DNA of 64,000 bases, from the NCBI GenBank assembly GCA_022702705.1, contig CM040427.1, forward strand, positions 74,081,283 to 74,145,282. The letters run 5' to 3'. The translations under genes and the position numbers were made by a program. Under the pieces are notes generated by a model, which was not told where the DNA came from, searched no databases, and saw only the letters and a program-made list of their open reading frames with translations. The stretch is from Papilionanthe hookeriana x Papilionanthe teres. Its lineage: Eukaryota > Streptophyta > Magnoliopsida > Asparagales > Orchidaceae. Shown one piece after another: positions 58,901-64,000 of the stretch (position 1 is its first letter; every line of letters starts with the position of its first letter).

Positions 58901-59486
58901 ATACATTTTTTGTTAGCAGGATGTTAAAAAACATGTAGTCCTTTAGACTTCACTCAATCTTCTAACAATCACATCAACATCATCATTATTCCAACAAATT
59001 GAAGTCAGTGCATAACATTATAGCTATAAAAAATCATGCACCCAACCATTAAACTCGCTCCCTTTAAGGGTCTAAGGAGGAGATGACATGTAATCTTATC
59101 ACTCTTAACACAAAACTATTCTCTAGGTCACAAAGAAATCAACCTCAACACTGATATATGTTAATAAATTTAAATTTGCAATTTTGCTTGAAGCATGTTG
59201 AAATTTAAAATATCAAAGAATCTATCCCTATAGCGGAAACAACTCTAAAAAACAAATCAGAATATGGAAAAGAGCTTCATTTGCCATTATCAATATGCAC
59301 GATTATCATGACAAAAAATTCTGCAAGCTACTTACCAAACTCTTTCTCTAAAATTTTCAGGCATCTGTCATACATAAGTGCAGCATCATCAAACTTCCCA
59401 TTTGTCAAACACATGCTTCCCATGTGCATTAATATTGAGTCCAATAGTGGTTGATCATCTTCTACACAAGACGTTATACTTTTCAG
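37495..59486 (-). CDS. TPR (kinesin-light-chain-like) protein, C-terminal six exons
   Basis: Six minus-strand exons join with GT-AG borders and matching phases: 59336-59486, 56485-56707, 47645-47736, 47420-47555, 38292-38623, 37495-37745. They total 1185 bases, 394 codons plus TGA. The product is a row of helical tetratricopeptide repeats of the long, kinesin-light-chain type, e.g. MCLTNGKFDDAALMYDRCLK, GRISKAIAIYDRAIKILE, AKGEIKEAINLYKSGLQI, NLAASYSRSKNYCEAERLLR and LAVTLYHLKEDEEAENLALE. Such TPRs are protein-binding scaffolds; the partner is unknown. The first visible exon begins in phase 0 and lacks a start, so one or more upstream exons lie to the right. Introns are 546, 8796, 89, 8748 and 2628 bp; the large ones are full of transposons. 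It resembles plant TPR-like superfamily/KLC-related proteins, but the orthologue cannot be named. Confidence 0.9.
38292..38623 (-). CDS. TPR gene, exon 5 of those visible
   Basis: Borders are TTAG|GGAGCATG and GTAG|GTATGT, phase 2 to 1. The longest exon, encoding more than two TPRs, with IEHPNSVGHLLNLAASYSRS and TVPMLHLAVTLYHLKEDEEA. Confidence 0.9.
38886..40278 (+). mobile_element. ORF1-only L1-like LINE, copy 1 (5'-truncated)
   Basis: Antisense to the TPR gene within its intron. It starts inside ORF1 (GKPALFLSEAE) and proceeds to the ORF1 stop at 40103-40105. Then comes a 164-nt 3' UTR and an A run (40270-40278). No reverse transcriptase sequence lies between ORF1 and the 3' end. The 3' end (AGCCTCGAGCTTTTTC) matches that of copy 3 (CGCCTCGGGCTTTTC). 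Confidence 0.82.
38890..40105 (+). pseudogene. LINE ORF1 (copy 1), DUF4283-like plus zinc knuckle
   Basis: Readable pieces are 38949-39134 (FALVGRFLYGHQKLEIIRKY, LLDGRHILIQLS), 39155-39388 (WIKFPGLKVQHFNYKILYSL) and 39471-39911 (MFGHSISICYRLHPH and an acidic, Pro/Ser/Thr-rich tail). The knuckle has lost its first Cys. These are the parts of the ORF1 RNA-binding protein of plant L1 elements. Frameshifts and stops separate them. Confidence 0.82.
40280..41880. other. AT-rich intron sequence
   Basis: TPR intron with an (AAATA)n run near 40920-40952 and a T run at 40968-40984. No gene seen. Confidence 0.6.
41881..41950. repeat. (TA)n microsatellite at the 3' end of LINE copy 2
   Basis: 35 TA units that adjoin the element's last bases (GGGCATTTCCAA on minus). 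Confidence 0.97.
41951..43886 (-). mobile_element. ORF1-only L1-like LINE, copy 2 (about 1.94 kb)
   Basis: On the minus strand: a GC-rich 5' UTR of about 416 bp (43471-43886), ORF1 from the ATG at 43470 to the stop at 42119-42121, and a 168-nt 3' UTR with CAATAAAAT (polyadenylation signal) close to the end. No ORF2. (TA)n tracts lie at both ends. Length equals that of copy 3 within a base or so, which suggests both are full length. Confidence 0.85.
42119..43470 (-). pseudogene. LINE ORF1 (copy 2)
   Basis: Starts MAAGVLSYPVALAG and has FHKNGKPAIFLTEAEISILV. It continues with frameshifts through the region at 42777-43004 (FECSPLRSRVPIRLSDGIPE read in another frame). The knuckle near 42735 shows HSLSQC, where the usual Gly before His is Glu. 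The acidic tail at 42454-42726 is followed by a basic end, RTRGRGRTKLARP. About 450 codons if unbroken. Confidence 0.82.
43895..43962. repeat. (AT)n microsatellite between LINE copies 2 and 3
   Basis: About 34 units linking the 5' end of copy 2 and the 3' end of copy 3. Confidence 0.97.
43963..45899 (-). mobile_element. ORF1-only L1-like LINE, copy 3 (about 1.94 kb)
   Basis: On the minus strand: a GC-rich 5' UTR of 485 bp (45415-45899), ORF1 from the ATG at 45414 to the TAG at 44128-44130, and a 165-nt 3' UTR with CAATAAAATC and the end CTCGGGCTTTTCA. (TA)n lies at both ends. Same orientation as the TPR gene. Best preserved copy. Confidence 0.87.
44128..45414 (-). pseudogene. LINE ORF1 (copy 3), with intact CCHC knuckle
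   Basis: Starts MATGLSFAAALAGGKPAKPS. It then reads KAGKPALFFFDTEISSLVEK, KFQLVRPKMEIIRKVFEYFK, WQVDLLDGRHVMRHL (DUF4283-type region), WTPNFDLNQEPLFASIWFSL, and the CCHC knuckle YCKHCKMFGHSQEKC. The tail is acidic and Ser/Thr-rich and ends RRRGRIKLSHP. A few stops and frame changes remain (near 45240, 44960, 44700 and 44300). In L1 elements ORF1 binds the element RNA. Confidence 0.86.
45900..45917. repeat. Short (TA)n at the 5' end of LINE copy 3
   Basis: Nine units directly at the element edge (GATGACGCCA|TATATA). Confidence 0.95.
45918..47419. other. TPR intron sequence
   Basis: AT-rich. A (CT)n microsatellite lies at about 47226-47249. Nothing else recognised. Confidence 0.6.
47420..47555 (-). 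CDS. TPR gene, exon 4 of those visible
   Basis: Borders are ACAG|GTGAAATA and GGAAG|GTACG, phase 1 to 2. An 89-bp intron separates it from exon 3, against about 8.8 kb on the next one. Confidence 0.88.
47645..47736 (-). CDS. TPR gene, exon 3 of those visible
   Basis: Borders are TCTAG|AATTTTTT and AAAAG|GTAAC, phase 2 to 1. Encodes IFCIYQKLYGETDAKVGIAM and SSLAHAKCAKG, with the YG-x-x-D-x-x-V-x spacing typical of kinesin-light-chain TPRs. Too short to stand out as an open frame alone. Confidence 0.87.
47737..49120. other. TPR intron sequence
   Basis: AT-rich. No exon or element boundaries recognised. Confidence 0.55.
49121..49505. repeat. 195-bp old tandem duplication
   Basis: TCTACTGAATAAGATTATTT (49121) and TCTACTCGATGAGATTATTT (49316) begin two units. 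They stay alignable through CACAACAAATTA and CATATTACCAC to ATGTTGACA. Several substitutions and indels separate them. Confidence 0.85.
49530..50095 (+). pseudogene. Ancient copia RT/RNase H relic
   Basis: CTCAAGTACTTTCTTGGAAT reads LKYFLG followed by ISLI, then L-x-x-LG/ACxxPYGV-like remains that match the copia RT end (LKYFLGIE ... GIS ... TPME). Further on, FVQRNLINWKDKR and VEIEYRGMVH parallel the RNase H blocks (FVGGNLVTWRSKK, AEAEYRAM). Stops and frameshifts are many. Order and spacing fit copia on plus. No LTRs found. Confidence 0.65.
50597..50760. repeat. 41-bp minisatellite
   Basis: ATCACTGTAATAAATTAATT starts at 50641 and its counterparts at 50682 and 50723 (the last with ATGAATTAATT). 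About three and a half units of the AT-rich 41-bp sequence, the left one degenerate. Confidence 0.92.
51810..51823 (+). promoter_or_regulatory. TATA box of the long LTR
   Basis: CTATAAAAAAGCC after a CT-rich GC-rich stretch (51480-51800). This is a plausible promoter of the element, with the downstream part as leader. Confidence 0.5.
53000..53480 (+). repeat. Internal repeats of the long LTR (GCCTTGTG..GGCTCGG)
   Basis: Variants of TTGGCCTTGTGTTGGCTCGG and GGGCTCGGTTTGCTTG recur at about 25-35-bp spacing. Further on, GCCGTGAGCTTC occurs three times (53740-53815). Confidence 0.7.
56485..56707 (-). CDS. TPR gene, exon 2 of those visible
   Basis: Borders are ATAG|GGGATG and AGCAG|GTCGGA. It enters in phase 1 and leaves in phase 2. 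It encodes about one and a half TPRs (PLMGRAKVFRLTGRISKAIA, then GLGDLYISEGKAREAESCFS). Confidence 0.88.
57167..57490. repeat. 162-bp tandem duplication in a TPR intron
   Basis: CCATGCAAAAAA at 57167 and 57329 starts two units that share GATAAACCTTAAT, ATGGATATTTATTTAG and CCAAGATCTTAATTGAGAT. Differences are modest. It is not related to the 162-bp repeat at 31.9 kb. Confidence 0.88.
57500..59335. other. TPR intron sequence
   Basis: AT-rich with a (TG)n stretch near 58125-58140. No element recognised. Confidence 0.55.
59336..59486 (-). CDS. TPR gene, first visible exon
   Basis: Borders are CAG|CTGAAAAG and TTTG|GTAAGT. It starts in phase 0, ends in phase 1, and encodes one full TPR (SMCLTNGKFDDAALMYDRCL). 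Confidence 0.87.
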
Positions 59487-59639
59487 CTGTTATTCAGAAA
59501 GAAAATAAGTCAAAATAACAGATATGTAATAGCATGGAGACTTTGCAAGTGTAATTATATAGATTTTTTTTGCATGATTTTTTACACGCATTTAAAAGAA
59601 AAGTCTAAGAGTTAGATAATAACCCTATAATAGAAATAT

Positions 59640-60165
59640 GACAAAAATTGATAGGAATAATATCTTGCCATTTGGAAGAGTTCAGCTCAATATTCAAAAA
59701 TGAAACACATATCAGTTAAGAAATGTATAGCACATAAAGAACCATTCTTATAAATAATAACATGCTCATTTCTTCTCTTGAATAAATTATTAGCAATAAC
59801 AAAATCATACGCTAAAGCAAAATCGAATATAGTTCTACCTTCTTCTTTAATCACTCCAAAACCGTAGTCACCATGAATAGTTTTAAAATCTTCTACCACT
59901 TTACCGATGTGCCTATTTAAATCCCCTCCAATAAAAATTCTTTCTTAAAGAGGTACAATTTGTATAAGTCTTTTAAATCATTCCAGAATTTATCTTTAGA
60001 ATATATCTAAACCCACTTGAGGAGCATAAGCACTTCTAATATTAAAAATCATATTATCAACAATGATCTTAAGGGCTATAATTTTATCTCCAACTTTATT
60101 AATTTGTACAACATTATCTTTCAAACTCTTATCTATAATTAAACCTACACCATTTCTAGTGCGAC
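59640..60165 (-). mobile_element. RTE LINE endonuclease fragment
   Basis: The minus strand reads NGVGLIIDKSL near 60150, then IGGDLNRHIGKV and HGDYGFGVIKEEGRTIFDFA and ANNLFKRRNEHVIIYKNGS. These are the blocks of the APE-type endonuclease of plant RTE elements, including the GDLN catalytic motif. Stops occur. The piece is cut at both ends; at the right it joins the long LTR directly. Confidence 0.8.
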
Positions 60166-63100
60166 CCTGTCGGCCGCTTAAGAGCTGCGTCTTTTGTCTT
60201 TTTAAATTTAATGGATATATGCATATTAGTTTTGAAAATAAGATTTTTTAAATTTTAAAATATTAGAATGAGAAAGGACGGATCTCATTCGTTTAGCGGT
60301 TGAATGAACGAGCGCGATATCGCGAGTAACGCATCTATTCAGAAGAATAGACACCCTGCTACGACGATATCATTTCGATCGAATAAACGCAAAATTGCAT
60401 GACATCAGTTACAGTACTATGACTTTTATGTGGGCGACAATATTCTCATGTTAATACGAAAGAATTAAATAGGGTTTATATTATCTAGGTGCTTTAAAAC
60501 TCACCTATAGAGCGAGCACTATAGTTAATTACTACTCGAACGACAAGAAGTCGCTCGAAGAAGCTCTCGATTTAGATCGCGGGTTTCTATCTTGCGAATC
60601 AAAGGTAGGGTTTTCGACGAAATTTGGTAGTAGGAAATCCGATAGGTGAAAGGCACGAAGGAACGATTATTTACGGAGTCGAAGAAGAAGGGTAGGGGAT
60701 GTCACGAGATCTCGAGGACGTCACATGGCTATCCTATGGTTGAGGCTTTGAATTTTGGAAAGAGATTTATTTTAATTTCGATCATGACGAATTAATTATA
60801 GGGATTACGTTTGCGCCAATGTCACTAATTATCGAAGCTACACCGAAAGACATGAGGGCTTACGTCGTATCAGACGACAGCCTCGAAGCACTAAGTGAGT
60901 TAGGGCTTATATCGCACGGGAGGGGTGTGCTAGGCACTAAAAGAAAAGGTGAGGATTTATGCTTGCCTGTGGCGAGCTACTCGAAGTCACAGGAGCATTA
61001 TTTAAAGCTAAAGAATGGTTTTGCTGATGTCGACACGGGTTTCTTGAAGGAGATGGTATGTCTTGCCCACCGTGCTCCGAAGCTCCACGTCGTAGCAAGA
61101 GCTGCGGTTTAGATTTCAAGTCTTAAGTTAAAGTGAGCATACGAGTCGTTTATTTATTTTTATTGCGAGTGAGTGTGTCTGATAGTGGCATGAGTAGCGA
61201 GAAAGAAACGATGCGCGAGCACATGTTATAGCAGTAAACGAGTAGACATGTCATGCTAAACGGGAGTATCTTAAGCTATGCGGAAGTAACATCTTATAGC
61301 GAATTAAACATGCGGCGAGGAGAAAGTACTGGAAGTGTAAAACATCTTTAATGAGTATATCTTGCTGAAAGTAAACAGTCTAGTAAACGGGAGTATCTGT
61401 TGAAAAGTAAAATATGATAAGCGAGTATAATAGTAAGGAAAGTAAAAGCTATCTACGAAATACTAGTATCTTTCTTTATCATCAATGTATGTTATTCTTA
61501 TTCTTGTTATTATTTTTTTCTTATTTCTGCAATGAAATTTGTCGATCTACAAAGAGCGAGGAGTAGAAGTAGTAAGTGAAAACGACCTAGCTAAACAGGG
61601 GTACTATGGTGTGTACGAAGAAAGTAAAGTCTGAAAACCCAACGGTAGAAACGAAGGAAAACGGCGAGAAAGCGAGGAAAATCACAGAAGAAAACTAAGA
61701 AAGTCGAGAAAAAAAAGAAAAGAAACGTCCGTAGAAAACTCAGAAAAGCATCGAACAACAAAACAAAGCCAGTAAAAGCTATAAAAGCTACATGAGAAAA
61801 CCACGAACGACCGTAAACTCACTGGCGACATATAAGAAAGCCATGGGCCTCTGGAGAAGAAAGACCGTAAGCACGGTGGTGTTTCGGACTCGAAGCTGTG
61901 CTAATATTCGGACTTGAGTCTTGATCTATAGGCAGACTTCTACGAGAAGCGATCCTATCCGACTCGAATAATCGACCAAGTGGACCTTTATAAATTTTCA
62001 TACATTTCATTTTTTTGTTTTCATACATGCAATAATTAGTAGAGGAAGTAAGTTTGTGTAGTAGTGGAGGTAATTTTGTATTTTTTAAACATATGTATTT
62101 TTCTTGTTTTAAAACATTTCGATCAATGGGTTGATTATCACAATAGGACTAGGTCTACGAACATTAGGCTGTCGGCGGTAGAAACCCCGAGACGGTCGAA
62201 CGGTTCCGTGATTCTCGCTCTACTCTCTGCGAGTCGCGAGTCGAGCGGCCCGTTCCATGGCTCTCGTAATTTTTCTCGTTTTGCGGTCTCATCGATGTCC
62301 CACCGCACTTACGGCACACGATGGCTCGCATATAACCCGAGGAGGTTATATATGCACACACACGTCCCTGTAGGTGTGTGCCTTAAGCCGAAACAAGGTG
62401 AAAGCTAGGGACGAGGGGTCGAGGAAAGGAGGACGGAAAGCGGCTCGCTTAACACGATTTCGAAAGAAGTGAGTCGATTTCCAATAATCGGAAAACACGT
62501 AAGTCACCCTGGACTCCCGACCGACCTCGCACATCACTAGAAAAGGACTAAAGGCACATCGATGCTCTCGGAGAAGGTGAAGACTAGACCACTAGAACGC
62601 ACTCCCTTTTCCCGAACAAAGATCGTAAAATCAAGAAAAACATAAAGAGAAAGCCATTGCTCGGGTCCTAGACTCCGGGCCGCTAGGCGAAATACTACCA
62701 CAAAACTCCGAGGCTTAACCCACATTGATTTTCGATTCTCGAAACACAAGCTTGCACGTACGTTCTCCCGCGGGCTCGGGACTCAGTTATAGCGATAGGA
62801 GAATCGATTAATCCTTTGATACATAAGAAAGGGAATGGACATGACATAGCGCCGCCAAACTAGCATCAATTTCACCAAATAAGTCCTCAAGAAGTATTCC
62901 GAGATATCGTGTTCAATTTATTTCCCACAAATAAGCTAGGAAATCTCTTCCAAATTTCGTTAAATCAATTTCGTAGACAAGTGTAGCAAGAAAGCGAAGT
63001 CGCCATCACAATAATCATTCCAATAAGGCTCTCGACGAGGCTAAAAACGAGAACAAAGGCTCGCGGCTGAAAGTTACAATAAAGGGGCGACGAAGAGGTA

Positions 63101-64000
63101 AAGCCCCGACAATTCAAATCGCCGCAATGAGGCTCGCGGCCAATTCCGATGAAAGGACAAGCTTCAACAAATCAATTCAATTCCGAGCTCATAACAACAT
63201 GTATAAAGGTATCAACGAATAGCCATGGGACTTAGATTCACACATAGCCGCACTTAAGCCGATTCAAGACATGGACCGAGCCACCACTAAGCACTCGGCT
63301 ACCACGAGGCCAAGCGAGCCCTCGAGGAGCTCCGAATAAGGGTGCGGCCGAGGCCATTAAAGGGGCATCCGGGGAGGTTGCAAGAAATCGGGGACCAAGA
63401 CCGAACCCCGACAACAAGTAAAAGGGGCGAGCACGAAGACGGCAAGCGGAGAGCCAGAGCCCCCAAATCGAGAGCGAAGGGAGCGGTGCGAGAGCAGACG
63501 AAACGAAACAAAAAAGCCGAGCCCCTACATCGAAACACGAGGGAGCGGTACGGGAGCGGCAAGACGGAGAGACCGAGCCCCACACATAGGGCAAAGGGGC
63601 AGCCATAAGGCACACGAAGCGAGAGAAAAACCGAGCGACAGCGGGCTCGAAACGACCTCAAAGCAGAGAAAAACAAGGCTCAAAATACCCCGGAATCGAG
63701 AGAACAACATGGGTCGAAACCGGGAAAACAAAGCCGACAAAAACGGCTCCCAAAGCTCTTTTAACATGAAATAAAATTTACTTTCAATCGGAGTTCACTA
63801 TGAGCCAAAGTGATACTTAGAATATAGCTAAACATGAAGGCTTAAACAAGCATTTCCATTCATCCAACATATCGAAGATAAGCCTTCGACATATTTCGAA
63901 CGAAAGTAGGCATAAGGGTTCTCCAAATCAACTTAAAGTCTCCCTAACATGCTTTCTTTTCTTTTTTTTTTTTTAAACAAAGAAGAAGTAGGCGGAGCAA
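60166..64000 (-). mobile_element. Long LTR-like sequence, inverted relative copy, runs off the window
   Basis: Read on the minus strand it matches 50876-56005 at several anchors in the same order: GAGTTTTCTACGGACG (about 61715-61745, against GAGTTTTCTGGACGA), TAATTAACTATAG with ATATAAACCCTATTTAATTC (60462-60535), and the end TTTTCAAAACTAATATGC...AAGCGGCCGACAGG (60165-60235). CpG is frequent here (for example CGCGATATCGCG near 60312). Nothing in it shows coding domains. The 97-codon frame at 60819-61112 has no family resemblance. Confidence 0.55.

Noticed and set aside
60819..61112. 97-codon plus-strand frame as a gene
   Set aside because: Lies antisense in the long LTR-like copy and has no recognisable domain; the same region in the related copy is not open.
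63238..63767. Overlapping long frames at the right edge
   Set aside because: Three frames on both strands are open at once because of high GC; low-complexity peptides rich in Leu, Ser and Arg.
1..64000. CRISPR arrays, bacterial-type operons, rRNA or complete tRNA genes
   Set aside because: None seen; the tandem repeats found are adjacent copies without regular unique spacers.

Overview
This is nuclear DNA from a flowering plant. The evidence is an intact plant-type translation initiation factor gene (eIF1A), a spliced TPR (kinesin-light-chain-like) gene with consistent GT-AG introns, and a dense load of plant-style transposons: Ty1/copia elements primed by initiator tRNA-Met, RTE-type and L1-type LINEs, hAT and Mutator MITEs, and very long LTRs of Ty3/gypsy type. 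The sequence is AT-rich with many (TA)n microsatellites. Species cannot be told from this window.

Layout. 1-4.6 kb: AT-rich non-coding DNA with one unidentified GC-rich island (1.49-2.22 kb) and a cluster of small hairpins. 4.6-9.6 kb: a decayed minus-strand copia element (A) with an RTE LINE tail inserted in its integrase. 9.6-17.2 kb: non-coding DNA carrying a Mutator-type MITE, two hAT-type MITEs with perfect 8-bp target duplications, a minus-strand RTE LINE, a likely SINE and long (TA)n tracts. 17.26-23.50 kb: a complete but dead minus-strand copia element (B) with both LTRs, primer-binding site, polypurine tract and a 5-bp target duplication. 26.39-26.83 kb: the eIF1A gene, the only intact continuous coding sequence. 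27-37 kb: non-coding DNA with several odd tandem or compositionally biased tracts. 37.5-59.5 kb: the last six exons of a minus-strand TPR gene; phases agree across all five introns (394 codons plus stop), and its 5' exons lie outside the recognised part of the window. Two introns are about 8.8 kb each and hold most of the local transposons. 59.6-64 kb: an RTE endonuclease fragment joined to a CpG-rich long LTR on the minus strand.

The most interesting signal is in the 8.8-kb TPR intron at 38.6-47.4 kb. It holds three copies of an L1-like element that encode only ORF1 (DUF4283-like region plus CCHC knuckle) and then go directly into a 164-168-nt 3' UTR and tail, with no endonuclease/reverse transcriptase ORF. 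Two copies are the same overall length (about 1.94 kb). This looks like a plant counterpart of mammalian half-LINEs (HAL1): a non-autonomous, ORF1-only LINE family. A second pattern is that several retroelements (a SINE, copia B, two LINEs) sit exactly between (TA)n tracts. A third is a pair of inverted roughly 4-5-kb LTR-like sequences at 50.9-56.0 and 60.2-64.0 kb that share anchor blocks but differ sharply in CpG retention.

No operon-like gene cluster, CRISPR array, rRNA or intact tRNA gene was seen. All alignments and counts were made by eye.
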